This document shows, piece by piece, positions 24,688 to 33,432 of a stretch of 64,000 nucleotides of DNA. Position 1 is the first letter of the stretch. Every line of letters starts with the position of its first letter. The position numbers and the translations under genes were made by a program. A model generated the notes under the pieces. It worked only from the letters and a program-made list of their open reading frames with translations, did no database searches and had not been told where the DNA came from. This DNA comes from Paenibacillus sp. Soil750. GTDB lineage: Bacteria > Bacillota > Bacilli > Paenibacillales > NBRC-103111. The stretch covers positions 1,068,735 to 1,132,734 of the forward strand of contig NZ_LMSD01000012.1 of the NCBI RefSeq assembly GCF_001428045.1, in the 5' to 3' direction.

Positions 24688-25461
24688 TTAGGTCTCTGTC
24701 ATGATGCCTCCATTAACATGGAGAACTTGACCTGTAACGAAAGAGGAATCGTCCGAAGCTAAATAAATGTAGGTAGGAGCCAATTCGAACGGCTGGCCAG
24801 CTCGCTTCATTGGCGTTTCTAATCCAAAGGTTTTTACATATTCAGCTGAATAGCTGGAAACGATTAATGGTGTCCAAATGGGACCTGGTGCCACTGCGTT
24901 TACCCTAATGCCACGCTCAACTAGTTGAAGTGACAACGAGCGTGTAAAGGATACCACCGCTCTTTTCGTTAATGAATAATCAACCAATAAAGGTGCTCCA
25001 GCATTGTCCATGATGCTCTTCTGAGGAAATTGGACGCCTTGATTTAATACTAATACGTTGATTTTTCCATAGCACTCCAAGGTTTTTCGGACTATTTCCA
25101 TAGAGAAATCAGGATGACGAAGATCGCCTTCGATCAACAAACAACGACCACCGTATTGCTCTACCATCTGCTTGGTCGCGACAGCGTCTTCACGTTCGTA
25201 CAAATAGACAATTGCTACATCCGCGCCCTCTTTGGCGAATCCAATCGCTACCGCACGTCCAATACCACTGTCCCCACCTGTAATAATGGCAACTTTGCCG
25301 GACAATTTCTCGCTCCCCTTGTATGCGGGGTTATCAGATATGGGAATAGGGTTCATTATATATTCGAGCCCAGGCTGTTGGTCTTGATGCTGGGGTGGGA
25401 ACGTAATGGGTACTTGCTTGCATTTCGTTTCATGACTGTAGTAAGGATAGATCGGAATCAT
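24688..25461 (-). CDS. Short-chain dehydrogenase with an internal deletion (probably inactive)
   Basis: 257 residues, similar to the general-stress SDRs of Bacillus (YhdF-type, about 290 residues). The N-terminal extension, the NAD(P) site TGGDSGIG (61-68) and the C-terminal VTGQVLHVNGG are intact. In the centre the sequence jumps from LNQGVQFPQKSIMDNAGAP straight to LLVDYSLTKRAVVSFTRSL. About 45 residues are missing, including the helix after the second Asn and the strand carrying the catalytic Ser; Tyr162 and Lys166 remain. GGAGGTCCACCG precedes the ATG. The frame is kept, so a protein may be made, but catalysis is unlikely. Confidence 0.8.
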   Translation of the reverse strand: MIPIYPYYSHETKCKQVPITFPPQHQDQQPGLEYIMNPIPISDNPAYKGSEKLSGKVAIITGGDSGIGRAVAIGFAKEGADVAIVYLYEREDAVATKQMVEQYGGRCLLIEGDLRHPDFSMEIVRKTLECYGKINVLVLNQGVQFPQKSIMDNAGAPLLVDYSLTKRAVVSFTRSLSLQLVERGIRVNAVAPGPIWTPLIVSSYSAEYVKTFGLETPMKRAGQPFELAPTYIYLASDDSSFVTGQVLHVNGGIMTET

Positions 25462-25562
25462 CGGTGGACCTCCATTTTCGTATGTTGATCCATGATATTC
25501 ACCTATTCCATGAATGGTCCCTTACCCTCTGCAACGCCAGCCTGTGTTCTTCGTGTATATCG

Positions 25563-26687
25563 CTACACCAAGATTCGCATCTTTTTCAACGTCGTCACCA
25601 CTTCAATCAGAGCTCTGTAACTTCGAACAATCGCCGTACTCGAACCGAAGTTCATAACGATATGTGTTTCAGTTTCAGGATGACTGAACATATGCGTTCC
25701 CAGTATCCCACTGTGGCCCTGGAGCCTTGGTAACCCTCGGAGCAAGAAGAAAAACCCCTCGAAATGAATCTCCATCATCCCCAACCCATAATGAATGCCA
25801 TTCCTGAATTTATGTGTGAAGGTTGACATGTACTGTAACGATGCTGCATCAATGCATGTTCCATTCAAGAGTGCTTTCTGAAAAAGCAAAAGATCTTGCG
25901 GTGTCGTCACGATGCCACCACCTGCCCAATCGCAGCTTAAGCTTGAACATCGGCTGATTTCAACCTTGTTCAACCAAATATCCTGAATCGGTTCCACTGG
26001 CGTATGTTTCGGCTGCGAATAGAACATCAAGTACGAATCATTCATTTGTAGGGGATTGAATATCTCAAGGTGCAGATTGTCGCTAAAAGTTTTTCCCGTG
26101 ATACGCTCGATAATTCTCCCTAACAGGATATACCCCGTATCCGAGTAATGAAAGCGCGACGCTGGAGGTCCAAAGCTTCGTTGATTTCTCCTCGTAAATT
26201 CAATCAAAGTCTCAGGTGTCCACCATTCCTGAGGATTACCAACAATACGCTGCATAAACATTGGCTTGTGGATGACAGGGTCCTCGAAATAGTCTGCCAA
26301 ACCAGATGTGTGCCCCAGCAGCTGCTTGATCGTCACTTGATTAGCGTAGTCAACATCGCGATACACGAAGAGATTTTCCAATTCCGACGGTGACAAATAG
26401 GTCACTACTGGAGAATCTAATGAGAGTTTCCCTCTCTCAGCCAGCTTCATAATTAACACAGCTGTAAAAACTTTCCCAATACTTGCCGTATGAAAGGGCT
26501 GATTAGGTGTGATCGAAGCATCTTTATAGGCTGTTATTTTCCCTGCGGCATAACGATATGTAAATCCACTACTATCAATCCATACCTGTAATCCCGTCTG
26601 ATGGCGGCTGCTCTTACGTAATTTCGTGAAGTACGAATCGAGATGCTTTGAAGCTGCCTCATTGCTCCATGATTTTCGAACAAGCAT
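25563..26687 (-). CDS. Serine hydrolase, beta-lactamase/D-Ala-D-Ala carboxypeptidase family (class C-like)
   Basis: 374 residues. The active-site S69-x-x-K72 is in FHTASIGKVFTAVLIMKL, the second motif is YSDTGY (Asp where Asn is usual, common in esterase-like members), and the third is GHSG in RLQGHSGILG. No signal peptide is seen, so the protein is probably cytoplasmic and acts as an esterase or peptidase rather than a penicillinase. Divergent from the padR gene with a palindrome between them, so PadR may control it. Confidence 0.84.
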   Translation of the reverse strand: MLVRKSWSNEAASKHLDSYFTKLRKSSRHQTGLQVWIDSSGFTYRYAAGKITAYKDASITPNQPFHTASIGKVFTAVLIMKLAERGKLSLDSPVVTYLSPSELENLFVYRDVDYANQVTIKQLLGHTSGLADYFEDPVIHKPMFMQRIVGNPQEWWTPETLIEFTRRNQRSFGPPASRFHYSDTGYILLGRIIERITGKTFSDNLHLEIFNPLQMNDSYLMFYSQPKHTPVEPIQDIWLNKVEISRCSSLSCDWAGGGIVTTPQDLLLFQKALLNGTCIDAASLQYMSTFTHKFRNGIHYGLGMMEIHFEGFFFLLRGLPRLQGHSGILGTHMFSHPETETHIVMNFGSSTAIVRSYRALIEVVTTLKKMRILV

Positions 26688-26741
26688 CGCTATTCGGAAC
26701 CTCCCCAGAACGAATTGTGTTTGCTAACGGCCAATGTTACT

Positions 26742-26759
26742 ATTAGTAATATAACTAAT
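26742..26759. promoter_or_regulatory. Candidate PadR operator
   Basis: ATTAGT-AATATA-ACTAAT, an 18-base inverted repeat in the divergent gap between the serine hydrolase and padR genes. PadR repressors often bind such A/T-rich palindromes (typically ATGT-n8-ACAT), so the site is plausible but not canonical. Confidence 0.45.
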
Positions 26760-26809
26760 CGTAGAGTAAGGACAAGTCGTATGTCAACACGAATAAGGAG
26801 ACTCGCTAT

Positions 26810-27352
26810 ATGGAATTCGTCATTCTCGGATTATTGATTTTGAAGAATCAGACAGTATATGAGCTCAACAAAGCATTTCAACAAGGCATTGCCTTGTTCT
26901 ATAGTGCCAGTTACGGCAGCTTGCAGACGGCTTTAAAGAAATTACTTCAACAAGGTGATATTGGCTATGAGGAGCAGGTTGATCGCGGGCGAAATAAGAA
27001 AGTATACATCATCACAGACAAAGGTCGAGAAGCTTTCTATAGATGGATGGGCTCAGAGATACCAGCAAGCAGGTTAGAATCTACAGCCCTAGCTAAAGTG
27101 TTTTTTCTGGGATTAATCGATTCCACCCAAGATAAACGTGCGATCTTACAGCAAATCATTTCGCAGATTGAAAAGGTTGAAAATGAACTACAGCAAATGG
27201 ACAAAGGGCTCCAGAACGTTCAAGTTCCGGCACCCTATGCAGAAATCCTTGCGTATCAAATCAAGACCCTTGATTATGGCATTCGTTCTCATGCTTTTGC
27301 CAAGGAATGGTTCGAAGCCCTGCTTGCCGATCTCCCTTCGCATACACCCTAA
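26810..27352 (+). CDS. PadR-family transcriptional regulator
   Basis: 180 residues. N-terminal winged helix typical of PadR (EFVILGLLILKNQTVYELNKAFQ; YGSLQTALKKLLQQGDI; VYIITDKGREAFYRWM) and a C-terminal dimerisation helix region of the Vir-C type (FFLGLIDSTQDKRAILQQIISQIEKVENELQQM). AAGGAGA lies 9 bases before the ATG. PadR proteins repress detoxification or transport genes and are usually autoregulated. Its 3' end is 11 bases from the convergent GH13-like gene. Confidence 0.9.
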   Translation: MEFVILGLLILKNQTVYELNKAFQQGIALFYSASYGSLQTALKKLLQQGDIGYEEQVDRGRNKKVYIITDKGREAFYRWMGSEIPASRLESTALAKVFFLGLIDSTQDKRAILQQIISQIEKVENELQQMDKGLQNVQVPAPYAEILAYQIKTLDYGIRSHAFAKEWFEALLADLPSHTP

Positions 27353-27363
27353 CCCGTAGTCAA

Positions 27364-29013
27364 CTAAACGTTCACTTTTCTAAAAATGACACTCTCATAA
27401 CCGTCCAGCCACAACTCTGACGAGTCTTTCGCAAACTGGCGCTTGCCCGTCCCTGTTCGATAGATCACATTATTCCAATCATGGATATCATCCTCGTCTA
27501 CCTGACTATCGTCAAATCGAACAAACACGGCATCTGGCGATAAATTAACAACGATCATAAACGTATCACTCTCATACTGCCTCGTATACGACAAAACCAT
27601 GTCACCTGAATTACGGATAAACGTCAATTTCCCCTTCCAAAATGCGGGATTGCTCGTGCGAAGCTGATTGAGAAAAGCATAATGTTCAAACATTTCTTTA
27701 TCAAATTGTTGCCAATCGAGTTGATATTCATCGAATAACGACGCCCATGTTGCCAAGGTCGGCTCATTAAACTCCTGTCCCATCATCAAGCATGGAACAC
27801 CTTCTAACGTAAGCAAAATCGTTGCTGCGGGTCCAGCAAGCTTTTCGCCTAAATAAGAAGCTATTCGAGACTGTTCTTTCTCCTCGAGCCAACTCATTCT
27901 AAGCGCATGTTGAGGGAAGCTGTATTTAAAAGAATTATAAATGGACATGAACTCTTGTTGAGTGATCTTTCTATCGATCCAATCGCGAATGAGAATGCGC
28001 AGCTTGCCATCGTAAGTCAAATCGCAGGATTCCAGATGATGATACTCATCGTAGGACTGTGAAATTAGGATGAGATCTGCTTTTACCACTTGCAGAGCTT
28101 GCTTGATTTCTGTTAGAAAATCATACGGGGTAATGTCCGAATCATCCAGTCGAATACCGTCAAAATCAAACGCAACAACCCAATACTTCATTGCCTCAAT
28201 GACATAGTTTCGCATATCACGATTATCGAACTGTAGTCCAGCGAAATAGGATCGATTGGGCACATCGTAAAACAGCTCATTTTGTTCGGTTCGCGTGAAA
28301 AAATCCGGACGACTTGTAGTCATGATATGATCCACACTCGTTCTGTTCAGAACCCAATCCAGAATGACTCTCATCCCGTTCTCATGCGCTAAGCGGATGA
28401 ATGCCGTTAGTTCCTCTTTCGTTCCAAAGCTTGGATCAATACGATAAAAATCCTTCACAGCATACGGATCACCATACTTACCAAGCCTACCTTCAAGACC
28501 TACTTCGTTGAATGGCATTAGCCACAGCGTGTTTACCCCGAGTTTTTTGAAATAGTTGATTTGATCAGCCAATCCATTAAAACCGTTTTTAGTAAATGCT
28601 CGAATATGAAGTTCGTAAATGACAGCTTTCATAATCCATTCAGGACTAGAGAGCGCCTTATAATTGTCATACATATATCCTGGATGTTCCTCTGTAATGT
28701 CATTTGTTCTAATCAGCACATCGCCATGCTCCGTCACCGTGATCGCTGAATTATTTTGCCCATCTTCCGATACACTCGGATTCATGGGATCTAGTATCCA
28801 ACTATCCCCATTCACGACGAATTTATAGAGATGCCTCCCCTTCGGGATCGGAAGCTCAAGCCCCCAGACGTTCTCCCCCTCGATTTGACGCATGAAGTTC
28901 CTATCGCCATTCCAATTGTTAAAAGTCCCTGCAACCGCGACACTTTCTATCTGGCTTTCCGTCGCAAACATGAACCGTACACCTTGTGATCCTTTTGTGG
29001 GAAAATGAGACAT
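27364..29013 (-). CDS. GH13 alpha-amylase family protein lacking catalytic residues (pseudoenzyme)
   Basis: 549 residues without a signal peptide. Residues 10-95 form a CBM48/AMPK-type glycogen-binding domain (VAVAGTFNNWNGD; GRHLYKFVVNGDSWILDP). The GH13 barrel follows (KAVIYELHIRAFTKNG, INYFKKLGVNTLWLMPF). The nucleophile is present in GIRLD (Asp290), but region I reads LDWVLNR with Arg224 for His, region III reads ISQSYDEY with Gln319 for the general acid Glu, and region IV reads LEEKE (376-380) where LENHD is expected. The C-terminal beta domain is present. The frame is intact, so it is probably a glycan-binding pseudoenzyme. AAGGAGA lies 9 bases before the ATG. Confidence 0.85.
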   Translation of the reverse strand: MSHFPTKGSQGVRFMFATESQIESVAVAGTFNNWNGDRNFMRQIEGENVWGLELPIPKGRHLYKFVVNGDSWILDPMNPSVSEDGQNNSAITVTEHGDVLIRTNDITEEHPGYMYDNYKALSSPEWIMKAVIYELHIRAFTKNGFNGLADQINYFKKLGVNTLWLMPFNEVGLEGRLGKYGDPYAVKDFYRIDPSFGTKEELTAFIRLAHENGMRVILDWVLNRTSVDHIMTTSRPDFFTRTEQNELFYDVPNRSYFAGLQFDNRDMRNYVIEAMKYWVVAFDFDGIRLDDSDITPYDFLTEIKQALQVVKADLILISQSYDEYHHLESCDLTYDGKLRILIRDWIDRKITQQEFMSIYNSFKYSFPQHALRMSWLEEKEQSRIASYLGEKLAGPAATILLTLEGVPCLMMGQEFNEPTLATWASLFDEYQLDWQQFDKEMFEHYAFLNQLRTSNPAFWKGKLTFIRNSGDMVLSYTRQYESDTFMIVVNLSPDAVFVRFDDSQVDEDDIHDWNNVIYRTGTGKRQFAKDSSELWLDGYESVIFRKVNV

Positions 29014-29219
29014 AGATGTGAATCTCCTTTTAGTTTGAAGGATGCTAACGCTTACTCCTCTTCACATCGTAGCGGTTATGGCATAACCTGCCAATGTCCG
29101 TTTCTACTCAATTATGATGCGATTATGTTCCATTAATTCTCCATCCTGCATATGTTAATGACTTTGACGCAAACTAAGATGTCTTGCCTAACCCAAACAA
29201 ACTTGGAGGAGTGATGTTC

Positions 29220-29378
29220 ATGCGCGAGGGATTGATTCCTGCTGTTCTTGGAACTGTCGTTTCTGCATCTGGTGCTACTATGCTAAAAAGCAAATATAAG
29301 CTTCTTGGTGTCGGCGTGCTCGGCTTTGGTGTTGCTCATGTGATTCTAGGAGCAATCGATTTGGTGGAACATCGTTAG
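29220..29378 (+). CDS. Small hydrophobic membrane protein
   Basis: 52 residues from the ATG at 29220, 8 bases after GGAGGAG; an ATG at 29214 is too close to it. Two short hydrophobic helices rich in Gly, Ala and Val (LIPAVLGTVVSASGATM; LLGVGVLGFGVAHVILGAIDL) separated by KSKYK. Small proteins like this are common in Paenibacillus; the function is unknown. A terminator follows directly. Confidence 0.7.
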   Translation: MREGLIPAVLGTVVSASGATMLKSKYKLLGVGVLGFGVAHVILGAIDLVEHR

Positions 29379-29390
29379 GTTGGTAAGATC

Positions 29391-29421
29391 AAGAGGGAGG
29401 TCCTTAGGGGCCTCCCTCTTT
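29391..29421 (+). terminator. Terminator after the 52-residue membrane protein
   Basis: AAGAGGGAGG / CCTCCCTCTT with a 10-base loop, 12 bases after the stop; few T follow. Confidence 0.65.
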
Positions 29422-29462
29422 GCATAATGCCTTATTCGCTCACGGTAGTTTAAGCACATTAA

Positions 29463-30044
29463 CTAGGCTAATTTCGTTCCTAGCTGCTTTACTTTCTCCA
29501 ACCATTTGGCTCGCTTCTCTAACGAGGACGGCTTTACAGGTCCAATCTCCGTTAGACGTACGGGCGTAATCCCGCAGAATTGCAATATATTGTGCTTCAT
29601 TACACGGTATCCCGCATGCTTATTGACCCATCGACTGTACCAAGCAGGTGTATCCGTTGTCACAATGAGATGTGCAGATTTACCTACCAGCAACTTATCC
29701 CAAAGCGCGGACTTCTCGCGATATTTGAAAGCGAAGCCAGGCAAGAAAACCCGATCAATAAACCCCTTCATCATCGCGGGCATCGCCCCCCACCAGGTTG
29801 GATAAACGAAGACTAGATGATCAGCCCAACGGATGAGTTCCTGTGCATGCAGTAAATCCTCTTCGAGCTCTGTACGCTTCCGATAACCAAACTGCAGATT
29901 TGGATCAAACGTTAAGGAATAAATATCTATCCTCTGGATGTCAACCTTATTGAGTGAGACCCCTTCGATATAGGCATTCGTTAGGGCCGCACAATAGCTT
30001 TGCGGATCTGGATGTCCGTTAATGACAAGTATATTCGATTTCAA
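29463..30044 (-). CDS. NAD(P)H oxidoreductase, flavodoxin-like (quinone reductase family)
   Basis: 193 residues from the TTG at 30044, preceded by AAGGAGGAAA; the frame runs upstream without any RBS across the divergent promoter. Flavodoxin fold with the Flavodoxin_2 motifs NILVINGHPDPQSY, DHLVFVYPTWWGAMPAMMKGFIDRVFLPGFAF and a C-terminal FCGITPVRLTEIGPV. Such FMN/FAD enzymes reduce quinones and related electrophiles with NAD(P)H. Divergent from an AraC-type regulator gene, which may control it. Confidence 0.87.
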   Translation of the reverse strand: MKSNILVINGHPDPQSYCAALTNAYIEGVSLNKVDIQRIDIYSLTFDPNLQFGYRKRTELEEDLLHAQELIRWADHLVFVYPTWWGAMPAMMKGFIDRVFLPGFAFKYREKSALWDKLLVGKSAHLIVTTDTPAWYSRWVNKHAGYRVMKHNILQFCGITPVRLTEIGPVKPSSLEKRAKWLEKVKQLGTKLA

Positions 30045-30156
30045 GATGATTTCCTCCTTATTTGCGACTATAATCAGCATAGAATGAATGCAGTTTGTTT
30101 TGAATGATGAAACACGCAAACCAATTGCTGATTCACGCAAAGGAGGGATTTTCAAC

Positions 30157-31191
30157 TTGAAAAGCCAAGGTGTTGCCATTTCTATGGTGTACCCCATTAT
30201 GAAAACGGTGGTGCAAAAAGGCTTTGATTCGGATAAATTTCTCACGTATGCATCCTTCGACGCTAGTCTTCTCCAAGATGTAGAGGCACGCATCCCAGGC
30301 GAGGAATTGGAGCGATTAACGATAGCCGCGGCCCATTTTACCCAGGATACTCATTTCGGTTTACATCAGGGACAGATCATGGAATTCGCCGATATGGGCA
30401 TCCTTGGCTATGTCATGATGCATTCCCAATCCGTCGTCGATGCGTTAACGGCTTACCAGCGATATAACGTACTGCTATGCAGCGGATTTAATTTGGACTG
30501 GGACGTGGAAGGTGATGATGTACGGATCTCCATGTTTCTACAACATCCCGGTCAGGGACAGATGACCCGTCATTGTATAGAAGATATGGCCAGCTCCTTA
30601 TTCCGTTTGATCGGCAGACTCAGTAATCGGGCAATCCCACTGCTGGAGGTAGCATTTCATCACGAGGCAACAGCAGATGTAACGCCTTATCAACCCGTAT
30701 TTGGGCGAATCCCTCGATTCGCTGCGAACAGCAATTATTTGCGTTTCAGCAAGGATGTGTTGCATTACCCCGTCCTCTATTCCGACGCTAAGTTACTGAA
30801 CATATTTGAGAATATCGCACAAGAAACTAGACAAGAGCTCACACAAGCTAGCCGATTTACTGAACAAGTTGTCCAGTGGATACGTTCGTGCATGCCATCC
30901 TATTTCCCATCCTTGCAGCAAACTGCAGATTTCCTCCAAATGAGCGCACGCACACTTCAACATAAATTGAAAGAAGAGAATACGACATATAACGATCTCT
31001 CCATTCAAGTACGCAAAGAATTAGCCATGGGCTACCTTCGCAAATGGGAGTTCTCCGTTGGTGACATCGCTTATGTGCTGCATTTTTCCGAGCCTAGTGC
31101 CTTTCAAAATGCCTTTAAAAAATGGACTGGCTTAACGCCTGGACAGTATCGAGCCACGATCCAAAGTGAACAAATACGGGTGAATGGCTGA
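30157..31191 (+). CDS. AraC-family regulator with arabinose-binding-like N-terminal domain
   Basis: 344 residues from the TTG at 30157, 6 bases after AAAGGAGGG; the frame is open from 30088 but without an RBS. The N-terminal part belongs to the OruR/ToxR-like group (HFGLHQGQIMEFADMGILGYVMMHSQSVVDALTAYQRYNVL). The C-terminal AraC domain has both helix-turn-helices (QQTADFLQMSARTLQHKLKEENTTYNDL; DIAYVLHFSEPSAFQNAFKKWTGLTPGQYR). It is divergent from the quinone-reductase gene and probably activates it. The 31192-31336 stretch downstream holds no gene. Confidence 0.88.
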   Translation: MKSQGVAISMVYPIMKTVVQKGFDSDKFLTYASFDASLLQDVEARIPGEELERLTIAAAHFTQDTHFGLHQGQIMEFADMGILGYVMMHSQSVVDALTAYQRYNVLLCSGFNLDWDVEGDDVRISMFLQHPGQGQMTRHCIEDMASSLFRLIGRLSNRAIPLLEVAFHHEATADVTPYQPVFGRIPRFAANSNYLRFSKDVLHYPVLYSDAKLLNIFENIAQETRQELTQASRFTEQVVQWIRSCMPSYFPSLQQTADFLQMSARTLQHKLKEENTTYNDLSIQVRKELAMGYLRKWEFSVGDIAYVLHFSEPSAFQNAFKKWTGLTPGQYRATIQSEQIRVNG

Positions 31192-31336
31192 GCGATGCTG
31201 TTGAGTCAAATGTTGGGGTACTTAAACAAATGATAGGGGACGACGCTTAATTTTCATACAATCGTAATATTCAAACAAATGGTGTGCATCGACGCTGCTG
31301 AGGTTCTAACTCTTGTGGCGTCGTTGGATTTCTCTA

Positions 31337-31365
31337 TTTACAAACCGACGGTCTGTTTATATAAT
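31337..31365 (+). promoter_or_regulatory. Promoter with embedded TetR operator
   Basis: TTTACA (31337-31342), 17 bases, TATAAT (31360-31365). The spacer is almost filled by the palindrome AAACnGACnGTCnGTTT (31342-31358). Repressor binding there would block the polymerase, so this is the likely autoregulatory operator of the TetR gene that starts at 31407. Confidence 0.75.
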
Positions 31366-31406
31366 GAGGTTATGGATTAATTTCCAAAAGACGGAGGATT
31401 GTGCAT

Positions 31407-32003
31407 ATGAAGAATGAGGAACGCAGAGAAATCACCACACGAAAGCTCCTCGAAGCGACGAAAGCGCTATTGAAGGAAAAAGGCTGCCACGCAATCACGA
31501 TGAAAGATATCATGGATCAATCTTCGCTATCCAAAGGAGCTATCTTCCATTACGTGAAGAGTAAAGACGAAATTTACGCGATGGTGCTGCACGAGCGACT
31601 CGAAGAAACGAATACGAAATTCATGCAGGAGACGGAACACGCTGCCAAAACCTTTGATGGACCGATGCAAAGCATCGCGCATAATCTTACCGCATTAGAA
31701 GATCCCCATGATATCACGAATAAAATACTCAAATACTTACTTGGTAAGGAAGATGATCCGACCGTTGCGGATGTGCTGCAGCATTTCTATGAGAGATCCG
31801 TGTCTTTTGCTAAGAACTGGATCACAATTGGTCAGCTTCATGGTGTCATTATTGAAAACGTTAACCCGGACCAAACTGCTGAAATGTTCGTCCTGCTCTC
31901 CCTTGGATTACGTGTCCGTTCCTCTTTTGCCTCGACAACCTCGCTGATCTCTACTGAGGTGTCTACATTTATGTCCACCATTTTGAAAAACCAATCCAAA
32001 TAA
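31407..32003 (+). CDS. TetR/AcrR-family regulator
   Basis: 198 residues from the ATG at 31407, 8 bases after ACGGAGGA. N-terminal helix-turn-helix: TRKLLEATKALLKEKGCHAITMKDIMDQSSLSKGAIFHYVKSKDEIY. The C-terminal helical ligand domain is divergent. The promoter carries a fitting operator, and the gene is followed 20 bases later by a DoxX-family membrane gene, so the two form an operon under its own control. Confidence 0.9.
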   Translation: MKNEERREITTRKLLEATKALLKEKGCHAITMKDIMDQSSLSKGAIFHYVKSKDEIYAMVLHERLEETNTKFMQETEHAAKTFDGPMQSIAHNLTALEDPHDITNKILKYLLGKEDDPTVADVLQHFYERSVSFAKNWITIGQLHGVIIENVNPDQTAEMFVLLSLGLRVRSSFASTTSLISTEVSTFMSTILKNQSK

Positions 32004-32023
32004 GATCATAAGGAGGTATTCGC

Positions 32024-32473
32024 ATGGCACCTTTCATTGCGCTAATGTCATCATTTCTACTTTTTTGGGGAATCGGTTCTCTCGGGTGGACATATTTCGA
32101 TGATTGGCACACCGCGCTGCAAGGCGCAGTCGCTGTCATGTATCTGCTTACAGCCTCAGCACATTGGGGTAAAAGACGTCCAGATCTGATTCGGATGGTC
32201 CCTCCTGCTTTCCCAAGACCCGCCTCAATCGTAACGATTACGGGCTACTTAGAAATTGCCGGTGCCATCGGGATAATGATTCCCGTTATGTCACTGGCTG
32301 CCTCGATCGGTCTATTGCTCCTGCTGCTCGCAATGTTTCCCGCTAACGTCTTCGCTGCTCGCAAGAAATTGACGATTGGCGGCAAGCCTGTGCCTCAATT
32401 GGCAGTTCGGATATTACTGCAGCTCGTTTTTATCGGGGCTGTTGTCTTGGCATCGCCATGGTTTGCGCAATAG
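32024..32473 (+). CDS. DoxX-like membrane protein
   Basis: 149 residues with four membrane helices in the arrangement of the DoxX superfamily (GYLEIAGAIGIMIPVMSLAASIGLLLLLLAMFPANVFAA). The family links to redox or stress responses, but the biochemical role is not established. AAGGAGG lies 9 bases before the ATG. Second gene of the TetR operon. Confidence 0.82.
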   Translation: MAPFIALMSSFLLFWGIGSLGWTYFDDWHTALQGAVAVMYLLTASAHWGKRRPDLIRMVPPAFPRPASIVTITGYLEIAGAIGIMIPVMSLAASIGLLLLLLAMFPANVFAARKKLTIGGKPVPQLAVRILLQLVFIGAVVLASPWFAQ

Positions 32474-32554
32474 ATGTAATGTGCGATAACAGCTACGATG
32501 CGCATGAATTCAGCAACATTTGTGATACAATACCTAATAAAAGGAGCTGCTGAC

Positions 32555-33010
32555 ATGCAAAAAATCTCGCCATTCTTATGGTTCGACGGCAATGCCGAAG
32601 AGGCAATGAACTTCTATACATCCATATTCAGCGATTCCCAAATTGAAAGTATAAGTCGCTCTGGGCCTGAAGGAAGAGTTATTTCAGGAACATTTTTGCT
32701 TGGTGGGGTGCGGTATATGGCTTTAAATGGCGGGCCTCATTTCAAATTCACCCCTGCCCTCTCGCTATACGTAAACTGCGAGTCGCAAGAAGAAGTCAAC
32801 ACCTATTGGGAAAAGCTGTCTGAAGGCGGCATGCCTCAGCGCTGTGGTTGGGTACAGGATAAATTTGGCCTGTCTTGGCAAATCATCCCGAGTATCCTAG
32901 GGGAACTACTCAATGCCGAAGATCGCGTGAAAGCGGCTCGTGTGATGAACGCGATGCTCGGCATGCAGAAGATTGACATCGCCGCGCTTAAGCAAGCTTA
33001 CGAAGGATAA
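32555..33010 (+). CDS. PhnB-like VOC family protein
   Basis: 151 residues from the ATG at 32555 (AAAAGGAG upstream). The start MQKISPFLWFDGNAEEAMNFYTSIF and the core GVRYMALNGGPHFKFTPALSLYVNC, GWVQDKFGLSWQIIP are the signature of the 3-demethylubiquinone methyltransferase-like / PhnB group in the VOC fold. These proteins have no proven enzyme activity in most cases. It may be co-transcribed with the TetR-DoxX pair 80 bases upstream. A terminator follows. Confidence 0.87.
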   Translation: MQKISPFLWFDGNAEEAMNFYTSIFSDSQIESISRSGPEGRVISGTFLLGGVRYMALNGGPHFKFTPALSLYVNCESQEEVNTYWEKLSEGGMPQRCGWVQDKFGLSWQIIPSILGELLNAEDRVKAARVMNAMLGMQKIDIAALKQAYEG

Positions 33011-33015
33011 GTACG

Positions 33016-33055
33016 AAAAGGAGCTTCAAGCGCGTCTGCGCTTGGCTCCTTTTTT
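33016..33055 (+). terminator. Terminator after the PhnB-like gene
   Basis: AAAAGGAGC-TTC-AAGCGC / GCGCTT-GG-GCTCCTTTTTT, stem with one internal mismatch, followed by T6. Confidence 0.85.
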
Positions 33056-33159
33056 GGTAAAAAGCTGCAGCGGGGGCGATGTGGGCTGGTTTCGCTCGCC
33101 TCACCGTACTGTAACGATGAAAAACATCGTTACAGCAGCGACACGCCCCTGCTTAAATG

Positions 33160-33350
33160 CCCAAAGATGCAAAAATACAACCTTTTCCGAGGAAAAGGCT
33201 ACACAATGATAAATGCGTGCGAAAGCGCAACCTTTTGGGCCGAAACGCCACCAAAATGAGGAGCGCAGCAGAAATAGTTGCAGATTTGCAACCATTTCAA
33301 TTGGCGTGGTCATTCCCCTACAAAAGGTTGTACTTTAGTACTTTAGCATT
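33160..33350. repeat. Intergenic cluster of TACAACCTTTT elements
   Basis: The 420 bases without a gene between 33011 and 33432 hold a copy of GATGCAAAAATACAACCTTTT at about 33165-33185, running into the hairpin CCTTTTCC-GA-GGAAAAGG, a shorter GCGCAACCTTTT near 33210, and an inverted copy (AAAAGGTTGTAC ... GCATTTTTGCA) at about 33316-33350. A related copy lies at 56894-56920. Short open frames here show no RBS and are not called. Confidence 0.5.
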
Positions 33351-33369
33351 TTTGCACTCAAAAAACGTG

Positions 33370-33419
33370 AAAAAGAGGGTCCCCGCCAGTAACCATGGCT
33401 TTCGGGGGGCCCTCTTTTT
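33370..33419. terminator. Terminator before the TetR gene end
   Basis: AAAAAGAGGGTCCCC / GGGGGGCCCTCTTTTT with a 20-base loop. It ends the minus-strand TetR gene and could also stop plus-strand transcripts. Confidence 0.75.
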
Positions 33420-33432
33420 CGCGTAACGCAGC

